Source: Listeria ilorinensis (GTDB taxonomy: Bacteria; Bacillota; Bacilli; Lactobacillales; Listeriaceae). From it: DNA of 64,000 nucleotides. Positions 49,193 through 57,025 of the stretch are shown here, piece after piece. Within the stretch, counting starts at the first letter, position 1. Each line of letters starts with the position of its first letter. The translations under genes and the position numbers were made by a program. The stretch lies in the NCBI RefSeq assembly GCF_913566895.1, contig NZ_CAJYCN010000016.1, forward strand, positions 1-64,000, given 5' to 3'. The notes beneath the pieces were generated by a model. The model did no database searches. It worked only from the letters and a program-made list of their open reading frames with translations, and was not told where the DNA came from.

Positions 49193-50926
49193 CTATTTTC
49201 TTCTGATCAAATAAAAACTTCCAATACCAACTAGTAAAGCACCAAGGAATACAGAAGCTCCATTGTCAGCTTTCTCGCCAGTTTCAACAAGCTTTGTGAT
49301 ATTTAGGGACTCAGCAGTGCTGGTTGGACTATCAGTCATATTTTCATTTACAATCAGGTCTCCGTTAGTTCCGTTTGAAGGGTCGCTATTTTGCCCACCA
49401 TCTGTCATCTTTTTATTTTCTATGATTACATCTACAGCCGTCTTAGGGTCGAAAGGAATCGTGACACTTTGACGATTGCTATCTTTGATGTAGGTAGCTG
49501 GAGCTTTTGTTTGTTCAATTTGATAAACGCCCGGGACAAGTCCTTGAAAATCGATCTGTCCATTTTGATCCGTTTTGCCAGTTCCAATTTTCTTGCCTGC
49601 CTGATCCATTAATTGAAACTCGCCATCTGCCAGTGGTTCATGGCTTGTTTGATCTCGAAGCAGGATATGCAAGTCGCCTTTTACAAGGGTATGTTCAAAA
49701 GTTAGTTCCGATGGTCGTTGCTGTCCAAATAAAATCGTAAAATCTTGACTGGTTGTTAGAGGTTGATAACCCGCCGGCGCGCGTTTTTCTGTCAATGTGT
49801 AATTTCCAGGTCGTAACCCTTCCCAAAAACCGCGTCCATTTTCTTCGGTTATTTGGACTGGGAAACTTTCACCATACTGATTGTTCAAAACGAACTCTGC
49901 ATCTGCTAGTGGCTGCCTGTCAGTTGTCACGGCTTGCACACTTGCACTACTTTCTGATGTAATCCCAGCATCAATCGTAATATCTTGATAGCGAATACCA
50001 AGCGGGATATTTACATTGGCCACGCCTAAATGGTCTACATCGGAATCTGACTGTGTATTATCCCCTTGCTTTTCACGCGTATAGGTGAGTTTTGTTCCTT
50101 CCGGCAGCTCAAATTTCACTTGATAATCACCGGGAGCAATATCAGAAAATAAGTAAGCACCAATTTCATTCGTCATTGTATCAGCGATTTGCATACCATC
50201 TTGCCAAAGTGTAACTCGACTATCTGTTACTGGTGGTTCATCATCCTGTTGGATTCCGTCTCCATTTTGATCATACCAGACGTAGTCCCCGATACTCGCC
50301 CCCACCACATCAATATAAAGTTCTATATCATCTAAAAAGTTCCCGATTGTTTGGTCACCGGAGGACGTTGAAACGGGTACAAAAGTGAGCCGAGTGACAA
50401 ATTGTCCTTCTGGAACAATATAGGTACCCGAGTAATCTCCCCAAGCATCCTTGCCGTCTGAAACCGTTGTAATAACAGCTTGATTATCTGTTGAACCAAT
50501 CAAAAGTGAAGCGGTATCTACCCCTTGTCGACCGCGATGAGAAAATTCCCAGACTAAGCGGCTACCGGGGATCGTTTTGATATCCTGATAGATAGGTCCG
50601 ACACGATCTGAATTCAGCTCGACAAAATTTGTCCCAGATCGCGCATCGAGTCCACTGTTGTTTCCATTTTGCCAGACTTCAATTTTGCCATCTGGATTAT
50701 AGGTTCCCCAGCCTTCTACACCTTCAGATTGGACATACCATTCATAAGGTGCGCCTGCTGATTGCCCGTACTGATCAAAATCAATCGTTTCAAAATCGCC
50801 ATTATCAAGCTGCCACGGTAAACGCCATGAAGTTGGCGTGGCTGTACTGGCTGCTGCCTGCAAAGAAAAACTACCACCAAAAAGAACCATCAAAATGATC
50901 CCAATCCCCCAAAATTGTTTTTTCAT
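49193..50926 (-). CDS. Sortase-anchored surface protein with SdrD-B and SpaA/Cna-B-like domains
   Basis: A 577-residue secreted protein. Signal peptide at 1-26 (MKKQFWGIGIILMVLFGG...LQAAA). An N-terminal beta-rich module (about 35-205) contains NGDFETIDFDQYG and resembles binding domains of other surface adhesins. An SdrD-B-like domain follows (about 208-325, GDYVWYDQNGDGIQQDDEP). Two SpaA/Cna-B-like repeats come next (about 330-415 and 420-505: GDLHILLRDQTSHEPLADGEF). The end is a Ser/Thr/Asn linker and a sorting signal in which LVETG (546-550) replaces the usual LPXTG, a membrane helix and RRK. The GGGGAGG site precedes the ATG. Likely adhesin or matrix protein; ligand unknown. Confidence 0.85.
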   Translation of the reverse strand: MKKQFWGIGIILMVLFGGSFSLQAAASTATPTSWRLPWQLDNGDFETIDFDQYGQSAGAPYEWYVQSEGVEGWGTYNPDGKIEVWQNGNNSGLDARSGTNFVELNSDRVGPIYQDIKTIPGSRLVWEFSHRGRQGVDTASLLIGSTDNQAVITTVSDGKDAWGDYSGTYIVPEGQFVTRLTFVPVSTSSGDQTIGNFLDDIELYIDVVGASIGDYVWYDQNGDGIQQDDEPPVTDSRVTLWQDGMQIADTMTNEIGAYLFSDIAPGDYQVKFELPEGTKLTYTREKQGDNTQSDSDVDHLGVANVNIPLGIRYQDITIDAGITSESSASVQAVTTDRQPLADAEFVLNNQYGESFPVQITEENGRGFWEGLRPGNYTLTEKRAPAGYQPLTTSQDFTILFGQQRPSELTFEHTLVKGDLHILLRDQTSHEPLADGEFQLMDQAGKKIGTGKTDQNGQIDFQGLVPGVYQIEQTKAPATYIKDSNRQSVTIPFDPKTAVDVIIENKKMTDGGQNSDPSNGTNGDLIVNENMTDSPTSTAESLNITKLVETGEKADNGASVFLGALLVGIGSFYLIRRK

Positions 50927-50960
50927 GATTGCCTCCCCTTTTTATTAAACTATTCACTCC

Positions 50961-50986
50961 CTACCCTTTAATAGCCTGATTAAAAC
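50961..50986 (-). promoter_or_regulatory. Possible sigma-B promoter of the surface protein gene
   Basis: On the minus strand GTTTTA (50981-50986), 14 bases and GGGTAG (50961-50966) resemble the sigma-B consensus, 35 bases upstream of the start. Confidence 0.45.
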
Positions 50987-51038
50987 GAAATGCACATCTA
51001 ATCCACCTTTTCTAGCGGTCTTTAGATGTGCAAACTCT

Positions 51039-52256
51039 TTAAAAATAATCTGAAAAATAAGGGGCTTCTGCCGGGATCAGGTCTTCTAGCTGCCGAATTA
51101 CATCGCTATCTGCTTGCACTCGACCAATTTTAGCTAGATATCTGGGACGCTTATAACTGAAGAACATGGTGGTAAGTGTTTGAATATTCAAGACTACAGC
51201 TGGTCCTATCGGCTCTTTCAGCATTTTTACTTGTCCATCTACAAATTCCAGCCCGAAGATTCCCTGATTCCATTCTAAAAGCGGATCTTCTACAACAAAA
51301 TGGAAATTCTTCTCTCCTGGTCTCACAAGAAATGGATACTGAGATAGAAAACGAACAACATCGACGATTCGAGCCATATAGTAAGGCTGAATCGTTTCAA
51401 CAATCTCACTGTCTTCCAAAAGAAAAGCAATGGGTTCATTCGTGTAAGTCCTGCCTTTGACCTCTGTCACCATCGAATAATGGGCTGTCACAAAATTCCA
51501 TAAACCATGCCGCGCTTCCTGAGTCAGATAAATCATTTCTTTCATATGAAAAACATCATCCGCAATCCAGTAAAACAGATAGCCTTCCGGTTCGTGGCGC
51601 TCATTATAATAAACACCAGCCACAAGCTCCTCTTTCTCCCAGCGGAAATATTCTTCCCAGCTAAGCTCATCACGTATTAGTGTACCGTGGCGTTTATTTG
51701 CAAACTGCCGATAAGTCAAAAGCACATCCGGATCATCATAATTCGTCCGCTCCACCATTCCAGAAACGGGTACGATATTAGGGAATTGGGTATCTTTGAT
51801 AGTAAATGTCATTTTATCAGAAATGATTTCCCAACCTTTTCGTCTATAGTAGGGAATGGAATACGGAAATAGATAGGAAACACTTTGTCCCCGTTCACGC
51901 ATATCTTTCAAGCTTCTACGCATCAGCTGGTGCATCAAACCAAGATTAGCATATTCTGGATAGGTACCCACGCCGGTCAAGCCCCCCATTTTATATCGCA
52001 CGCCGTGAACATTGATTTCCATTGGGTAGACAGCTAATTGTGAGATCAACTTCTCCCTGTCAAACCAACCGAGTACATCAGCTTTTTCCAGTACTGGGCG
52101 TTTGGCCTGCTCCAGCTCTTCCTCTTCAAACCCTACCTCCTGGAGTTCCTGATTGGTCACTTGAAAGACATATCGTAGCAGGTCATTGAATTGCCCTACA
52201 TGCTCCATTTTGACGGGTTGCATTTTCAATCGATCTTGGACATTTAGCTGTCCCAT
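51039..52256 (-). CDS. Eis-like GNAT acetyltransferase
   Basis: A 405-residue protein with the Eis-type three-part layout: two GNAT-like domains and a C-terminal SCP2-like region. The acetyl-CoA motif is VGTYPEYANLGLMHQLMRRSL near residue 95. In mycobacteria Eis acetylates aminoglycosides and host targets; most Firmicute members have unknown substrates. It ends in a C-terminal aromatic YFSDYF. GCGAGGTA lies before the ATG. It follows the ABC-F gene on the same strand but has its own promoter. Confidence 0.85.
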   Translation of the reverse strand: MGQLNVQDRLKMQPVKMEHVGQFNDLLRYVFQVTNQELQEVGFEEEELEQAKRPVLEKADVLGWFDREKLISQLAVYPMEINVHGVRYKMGGLTGVGTYPEYANLGLMHQLMRRSLKDMRERGQSVSYLFPYSIPYYRRKGWEIISDKMTFTIKDTQFPNIVPVSGMVERTNYDDPDVLLTYRQFANKRHGTLIRDELSWEEYFRWEKEELVAGVYYNERHEPEGYLFYWIADDVFHMKEMIYLTQEARHGLWNFVTAHYSMVTEVKGRTYTNEPIAFLLEDSEIVETIQPYYMARIVDVVRFLSQYPFLVRPGEKNFHFVVEDPLLEWNQGIFGLEFVDGQVKMLKEPIGPAVVLNIQTLTTMFFSYKRPRYLAKIGRVQADSDVIRQLEDLIPAEAPYFSDYF

Positions 52257-52287
52257 GCTATTACCTCGCTTTTTCTACTTTTCTTTT

Positions 52288-52317
52288 ATTTTAGTGGAAA
52301 CTGCTCGAAATCTGCAA
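52288..52317 (-). promoter_or_regulatory. Promoter of the Eis-like gene
   Basis: TTGCAG and TAAAAT on the minus strand with an 18-base spacer, in the gap next to the ABC-F stop codon. Confidence 0.5.
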
Positions 52318-53883
52318 CTAGATGTTCTTCAATTGGCGGACGATTTCAAAATACTCTTCATCAAGCGCTTTTTTCTCTGCTTCGGAAAGCTGTGGTTCCA
52401 TCAACTTGGCGGCAATCTCAGACTGTCTAAGAGTAAGCAGTAATTTGTCTTCTTCCACTTGTGGTTCTTCTTTTTCCTTTGTATAAACCCCTGGAGACTG
52501 CTCAATCAAACGGAGTTCTTTCTGCTCAATCAATAACGTCTTTTCTGCTACTTTTTCCGTGAACATCCGATCATGTGAAACAAATAAAACGGCCCCCTCA
52601 TAAGAAACAATCATCTGTTCCAATGCCTCCAGCGCTTCAATATCCAAATAGTTGGTCGGCTCATCCAGAATCAGGAAATTCGCGCCTTGTGTCAAAAGCA
52701 TGGCCAAACTAAGCTTGACACGTTCTCCTCCTGAAAGCACTTGGACGGATTTTTGCCAGTCTTCCTGCTCAAAATGCAGACTGCCCAGTACATCTAATGC
52801 GACTTTGTCTTCGTGTACATTGGCTTTTTGAATGTTTTCCAATACAGTCGCTTCTTTGTTCAGGTTGCGCAGTTCCTGATCAAAATAGCCGATCGACACA
52901 GCAGGATTCAGCCGTAGCTCGCTGTGTCCGCTGATGATTGCTCGTAACAGTGAAGTTTTGCCAGAAGCATTCGCGCCAGAAAGTACGACCTTCTCACCTG
53001 CGCGAAGAGTGAATCCTTTTGTGGAAAACAGCTTTTTCTCGCCTGCTTGGAGAGTAAACGCTTGAGCCGTCAGAACCGCACTGCCTGATTTTAGCATCTG
53101 CTCTTTCGGAATCGTAATTTTGACTGTTTTGAACTGGTAAGGTTTCTCTACGGTCTCCAAACGGTCAATCCGTTTTTCAATCGCTTTGATCAGTTTATGC
53201 TGCTTCTTCTGCTGAACACCTTTTGAAGGTTTCGCAGAGCGAATCTCCTTGGACGTGAGCCGTTTGGATGGACGCACTTGTTTGCCAGCTTCTTTCTCGC
53301 GATGACGAATGGCCTCTTCCAACTGGCTTTTTTTAGCTTGCCGCTCGCTGTACGCCTGTGCTATTTTCTCATTTTGCTTGGCCTTGGCTGTAAGATACGC
53401 TTCGTAATTGCCAGGATAAACGGTTATTTTTTCATTTTCCAATTCCCAAATCGTGTCGACCACTTCATTTAGAAAAGCACGATCATGGGAGATTAGGAAA
53501 ACTGCACCGGCATACTTTTTGAACTGGCGCTCTAAATGACGTACACTTTCTACATCCAAATTACTGGTCGGCTCATCGGCAAAAAGAAGCGCTGGACGCT
53601 GCCGCATTTCTGCCTTAATCCATTTGCGCGTTTTTTCCCCGCCGCTTAGCCGGTCATCTTCTGGTGATAGTTGGCGAATATAACCGCAAGAACCTTTTCG
53701 TTTGATCTCTCCTTGATCTGGTTCTTTGATTCCAGCCAGAATCTCAAAAAGAGTGGTTTTTCCCACGCCATTTCGTCCAACCAAACCAATCCGCGCTCTT
53801 GTTCCAGCTGTCAATTTAGAGATTTGAAATAATGTACGCGCGCCCAATTGCTTTTTCACTTGCTCGATTTCTATACTAAACAT
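52318..53883 (-). CDS. ABC-F ribosomal protection protein (VgaL/Lmo0919-like)
   Basis: A 521-residue soluble protein with two ABC ATPase domains and no membrane segments. Walker A sites are GLVGRNGVGKTTLF and LSGANASGKTSLL, signatures LSGGEKTRKW and VLSGGERVKLSL, Walker B ALLFADEPTSNLD and FLILDEPTNYLD; a highly charged interdomain linker (about 185-260) and a short charged C-terminal extension are as in antibiotic-resistance ABC-F proteins. Its closest known relative, Lmo0919, protects ribosomes from lincosamides, streptogramin A and pleuromutilins. The frame is open to 53946, but ATG 53883 with AGGGGG 7 bases before it is the family start. It has a long leader. Confidence 0.93.
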   Translation of the reverse strand: MFSIEIEQVKKQLGARTLFQISKLTAGTRARIGLVGRNGVGKTTLFEILAGIKEPDQGEIKRKGSCGYIRQLSPEDDRLSGGEKTRKWIKAEMRQRPALLFADEPTSNLDVESVRHLERQFKKYAGAVFLISHDRAFLNEVVDTIWELENEKITVYPGNYEAYLTAKAKQNEKIAQAYSERQAKKSQLEEAIRHREKEAGKQVRPSKRLTSKEIRSAKPSKGVQQKKQHKLIKAIEKRIDRLETVEKPYQFKTVKITIPKEQMLKSGSAVLTAQAFTLQAGEKKLFSTKGFTLRAGEKVVLSGANASGKTSLLRAIISGHSELRLNPAVSIGYFDQELRNLNKEATVLENIQKANVHEDKVALDVLGSLHFEQEDWQKSVQVLSGGERVKLSLAMLLTQGANFLILDEPTNYLDIEALEALEQMIVSYEGAVLFVSHDRMFTEKVAEKTLLIEQKELRLIEQSPGVYTKEKEEPQVEEDKLLLTLRQSEIAAKLMEPQLSEAEKKALDEEYFEIVRQLKNI

Positions 53884-54081
53884 AAAAAAACCCCCTGTCC
53901 GATGTACGGAAGGAGTTCGCAGACTAGCACAAAAAAACTTGTGCAAATGGCGTTATCAGTGTAAACAGCCAAAAAAGTACATACGAATCCTGTCCGAAAA
54001 AATCACTCATATTGAATATTTTCTCTGGGTAAACAGGATTAGAATTTCATTGGCTTTATGTTACACTCCTTTGAATTTGAT
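53884..54081 (-). promoter_or_regulatory. Putative antibiotic-responsive attenuator leader of the ABC-F gene
   Basis: From a consensus promoter, a leader of about 198 bases precedes the ABC-F start. It holds a strong ribosome-binding site AAAGGAG (54066-54072), a 3-codon frame ATG-AAA-TTC-TAA (54050-54039), then AATCCTGT (54040-54033) that can pair with ACAGGATT (53993-53986), and GTAACATA (54064-54057) that can pair with TATGTAC (53983-53977) just before TTTTTT (53976-53971). A further hairpin GCACAA/TTGTGC spans 53944-53927. The pattern suggests ribosome-controlled termination, as reported for the L. monocytogenes relative. Confidence 0.65.
54039..54050 (-). CDS. Possible 3-codon upstream frame (MKF) in the ABC-F leader
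   Basis: ATG-AAA-TTC-TAA inside the leader. The nearest strong ribosome-binding site is 15 bases upstream, longer than usual. Its stop codon overlaps the first strand of the leader stem, so ribosomes paused here would block that stem. Confidence 0.4.
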   Translation of the reverse strand: MKF

Positions 54082-54087
54082 AGCTCC

Positions 54088-54116
54088 ATTATAGAATGAA
54101 ATAAAAAAATATGCAA
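54088..54116 (-). promoter_or_regulatory. Promoter of the ABC-F gene
   Basis: TTGCAT (54111-54116) and perfect TATAAT (54088-54093) with a 17-base spacer; a close-to-consensus promoter. Confidence 0.8.
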
Positions 54117-54149
54117 ATCCGCCTGCTGAAATTGAAGTACAACAGGCGG
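54103..54149 (-). terminator. Possible terminator of the nanE operon
   Basis: On the minus strand CCGCCTG...CAGGCGG forms a stem right after the RpiR stop, but the T-run (seven T) lies about 10 bases further on, so it may be leaky. The -35 and spacer of the ABC-F promoter lie between the stem and the T-run. Confidence 0.5.
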
Positions 54150-54154
54150 AAGGA

Positions 54155-54973
54155 TTAATTGAATCTGCGGCTGACTGTATGGATGGTTTTTTCCATTTTT
54201 TGCTGCATCGTTTTATTTTCCAGAAGGAGCATCGAAACAATATCCATGACATACATAATCGCAAACTGATTATTGACGAATTGTTCATTGCTAACAAAGT
54301 GCGTATTGTAAGTCGGGATGAGCAGGTCACTCAGTGTAGCAAGCGGACTTTTTTCAAAACTTGTGATCGCGACGATTTTGCTACCGTTCTTTTTAGCGTT
54401 TTCGAGTGTCTTGACTACTTCTGTCGTGCGGCCAGAATTGGAAATCCCGATGACCAGATCTTTCGGTGTTGTAATCGCACTTGTGATGATCATCATATGC
54501 GAGTCCGTAAGAGCGGTCACATGAAGTCCCATTCGAATGAGCCTCTGTGTCATCTCAAGTGCTGTCAAACCAGAACTGCCAACCCCAGTGAAGAAAATCC
54601 GATCAGCTTGTTTCAACGCTTCGACAAGTGCCCGAATCTTTTCCTTATCGATCATTTTAACGGTTTGTGAGATGGTTTTATGGTAAAACGAATTGACATC
54701 TTCAAAAATGTCTCCATAACCATTTTCCATTCTTTCTTCCCGCGCACTATGGAGGCGGATCTTCAAGTCAACAAAACTCTCACAGCCGATCCGTTTGCAG
54801 AAGCGAGTGATCGTGGCGTTCGATGTCCCTGTTGCTTTGGCCAAATCGGCAATATGAATATTTTTGATTGTCTCACCATGTTCGAGTATATATTGCGCCA
54901 CGCTTTGCTCTTTCTCAGGTAGCTCATGAAATTTTCGCTGAATGTCTCGTTTGATATCCATCTTTTGCTTCAT
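54155..54973 (-). CDS. MurR/RpiR-family transcriptional regulator
   Basis: A 272-residue regulator with an N-terminal RpiR helix-turn-helix (IADLAKATGTSNATITRFCKRIG near residues 42-64) and a C-terminal SIS sugar-phosphate-binding domain (IFFTGVGSSGLTALEM, VIGISNSGRTTEVV). RpiR-family members with SIS domains sense phosphosugars. It is the last gene of the nanE operon, overlapping the ROK kinase gene by 4 bases, and probably recognises the two palindromes upstream of nanE. The inducer may be ManNAc-6-P or GlcNAc-6-P. Confidence 0.9.
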   Translation of the reverse strand: MKQKMDIKRDIQRKFHELPEKEQSVAQYILEHGETIKNIHIADLAKATGTSNATITRFCKRIGCESFVDLKIRLHSAREERMENGYGDIFEDVNSFYHKTISQTVKMIDKEKIRALVEALKQADRIFFTGVGSSGLTALEMTQRLIRMGLHVTALTDSHMMIITSAITTPKDLVIGISNSGRTTEVVKTLENAKKNGSKIVAITSFEKSPLATLSDLLIPTYNTHFVSNEQFVNNQFAIMYVMDIVSMLLLENKTMQQKMEKTIHTVSRRFN

Positions 54974-55857
54974 CTCACTTTTTCTTTAATTTGGTAAAGT
55001 GCGCCAAGCAGTCCCGCCTCATTCCCGTATTGAGCAAATCTGATCTCACCTTGGAAAAAATCTGCTGAAATCATGACCTGCTCCAATTTTCGTGCTAATC
55101 GCGGGCCGAAAAAGGCGCTCTCTTCCATTATACCACCTCCGAGTATAATTACCGATGGATCTGTGCAGTAAATAATATTGGAAAGTCCATAAGCAAGCTG
55201 CTCGATCCATTCCTCTATGGCCTGTTCGACAAGCTGATCCCCGTTTTTGACGGTCGCTAGAACTTGTCGGCCATTTTGAAATATTTGGCCTGTTCGCGCA
55301 TTCACTTTATCAACTAGCGCTTTCGTCGAACAGACATCTTGAAAAAGGCCTGATCCGATCTGCATATAACCGATTTCCGCTCCTCGAAAATGAGCCCCAC
55401 GAACAAGCTGACCGTCCAACATCATGGCCCCGCCAATCCCTGTACCGATCGTTAAACAAAAAATCGTTTGCCCTCGCGCAGTCAGATCACTGCTATGGGA
55501 GACTTCTCCTAAACAAGCCGCATTGACATCATTTTCGATTGTCACAGGATAGCCAAACTTTTCTTCAATAAAAGCAGCTAGCTTCGTACCTGTATAGCCA
55601 GGAATCGTATAACCCGCATATATAATCTCACCTTTTTCCGGATCAACGACACCAGCAGTCGCTACTCCCACGCCTTGGATTGCATAGTGTGTTTTCATTT
55701 CGAGAATGATTTGTTCGACTGTTGCGCAAATTTGATTACCACTCTCTGTCACGGGTGAATCAGCCTGCATGATTGGACTTTGCCGTTTGCTTGCTTCATT
55801 ATAAACAGCGTATTTGATTTTTGTACCGCCAATATCCAAACATAAAAAATGGCTCAT
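54970..55857 (-). CDS. ROK-family sugar kinase (NanK-like)
   Basis: A 295-residue ROK kinase: ATP site LCLDIGGTKIKYAVYN at the N-terminus, sugar-site ENDVNAACLGE near 110 and TIGTGIGGAMMLDGQLVRGAHFRGAEIGYM near 140-170. The usual CxCGxxGC zinc motif is replaced (GLFQDVCSTKALVD), as in some N-acetylmannosamine kinases. By context the likely substrate is N-acetylmannosamine, giving ManNAc-6-P for NanE, but glucose or another hexose cannot be excluded. It overlaps both neighbouring genes by 4 bases. Confidence 0.87.
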   Translation of the reverse strand: MSHFLCLDIGGTKIKYAVYNEASKRQSPIMQADSPVTESGNQICATVEQIILEMKTHYAIQGVGVATAGVVDPEKGEIIYAGYTIPGYTGTKLAAFIEEKFGYPVTIENDVNAACLGEVSHSSDLTARGQTIFCLTIGTGIGGAMMLDGQLVRGAHFRGAEIGYMQIGSGLFQDVCSTKALVDKVNARTGQIFQNGRQVLATVKNGDQLVEQAIEEWIEQLAYGLSNIIYCTDPSVIILGGGIMEESAFFGPRLARKLEQVMISADFFQGEIRFAQYGNEAGLLGALYQIKEKVR

Positions 55858-56303
55858 GACGGATCGCCTCGCATCAACTCCGCGTAGAAGACCTCTGCTG
55901 TCGGAGCTGCGATCAAGCGGGCAACACGTTCCTCGTCCATCAGCACATCCGTTAATTCGACCAAAAGCTCTAAATGGCTATCAGCATCCGTCGCTGCTAA
56001 CGTGATGATCAATTTCACCGGATCAAAATCAGTAGCTCCAAAAGCCACCCCATTCTTAATTGTTGTAAAACTAATACCCATTCGGTTTACACCCTGATCC
56101 GGTCGTGTATGTGCAAGCGCAATATGCCTACCAATAACGATATAAGGACCATTTTCTTCCACTGCCCGAATCATGCCTTCTACGTAACGCGGTTCGATCG
56201 CTTCTGTTTCAAGCAGTCTTCGTGCGGCCTTTTGGATCGCTTCTCGCCAATCCACTGCCTCAATTCCTACCTCTACATCTGCAGCTTTTAATTGTTCAAG
56301 CAT
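55854..56303 (-). CDS. PTS EIIA component, mannitol/fructose class
   Basis: A 149-residue EIIA type-2 domain; the phosphorylated histidine lies in IGRHIALAHTRPDQG near residue 65. Phosphoryl groups pass from HPr through this protein to the EIICB encoded two genes upstream. ATG 56303 with GGAGGAG before it is preferred to an ATG at 56318 inside the HAD gene; the gene overlaps the HAD gene by 8 bases and the ROK gene by 4. Confidence 0.9.
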   Translation of the reverse strand: MLEQLKAADVEVGIEAVDWREAIQKAARRLLETEAIEPRYVEGMIRAVEENGPYIVIGRHIALAHTRPDQGVNRMGISFTTIKNGVAFGATDFDPVKLIITLAATDADSHLELLVELTDVLMDEERVARLIAAPTAEVFYAELMRGDPS

Positions 56304-56964
56304 GTCGATCTCCTCCAAACGATTTTTGCCAATTGTCTAGATCCACCTCTGCTAAAGAAGCAAGTTCTAGATATGCCCCATGAAAAATACTATATTTCGT
56401 CACTTCATTAGGAACGACCACCACGGGGATCTCTGCTGCTCTCCCTGCCCGCAAGCCATTTTCTGAATCCTCGATGATCAGCGCTTCCTTATTTGTGGCT
56501 CCAAGCTGTTCAGCAGCCTTTAAAAAGAGATCGGGAGCTGGCTTAATCTTTGCCACGTCTTCTGCTGTGACGAGTACATCAAAATAGGGCAACAGCTTCA
56601 GTCTTGTCAAATGATGCTGGGGTTTTTCTCTTTTAGAAGAAGTAGCCAGTGCAAGTTTTAGACCGGCGTCTTTCACTTGAATGATAAAGTCCCGCACACC
56701 CTCTTTAGCTGGCAGCTGAGCACTGCGCTGAATAAATGACTGCTTTGTTTCCTCGGCAAAGCGTTTGTCATCGACTACAATGCCTTTTTCTGCCGCTAAC
56801 TGATCAAAAAGACGCTTGGAACTGGCGCCCACACATTGTAAAAATTCGTTTACTGGTAATTCATAGTGATGATTTTCCCGAAACCAGTCTTGAAAAATTT
56901 TATACCAAACGACTTCTGTATCCACGATAAGGCCATCAAAATCCATAATGATTGCTTTTAACAT
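56296..56964 (-). CDS. HAD-superfamily sugar-phosphate phosphatase/mutase
   Basis: A 222-residue subfamily IA HAD hydrolase with the nucleophile motif MDFDGLIVDTE at the N-terminus, a helical cap, LALATSSKR and IIEDSENGLRAG. It resembles beta-phosphoglucomutases and hexose-6-P phosphatases. The context suggests it acts on a sugar phosphate delivered by the PTS, perhaps to prevent build-up. Separate from the EIICB gene by 61 bases. Confidence 0.88.
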   Translation of the reverse strand: MLKAIIMDFDGLIVDTEVVWYKIFQDWFRENHHYELPVNEFLQCVGASSKRLFDQLAAEKGIVVDDKRFAEETKQSFIQRSAQLPAKEGVRDFIIQVKDAGLKLALATSSKREKPQHHLTRLKLLPYFDVLVTAEDVAKIKPAPDLFLKAAEQLGATNKEALIIEDSENGLRAGRAAEIPVVVVPNEVTKYSIFHGAYLELASLAEVDLDNWQKSFGGDRHA

Positions 56965-57025
56965 CCAATCGAACTCCTTTTATATACAGAGAAAGAGAGT
57001 AGCATCCTCTCTTTCCCTGCACTGC

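Noticed and set aside
53924-54010. 28-codon minus-strand frame (starts MSDFFGQ) in the ABC-F leader as a leader peptide
   Set aside because: The start has only a weak upstream AGAG and the frame runs through the proposed stems and T-run, whereas the 3-codon frame lies downstream of the only strong ribosome-binding site. It remains a fallback if mapping shows translation there.
54179-54670. 163-codon plus-strand open frame
   Set aside because: Antisense to the RpiR regulator, no ribosome-binding site, Cys/His/Arg-rich composition typical of reversed coding DNA.
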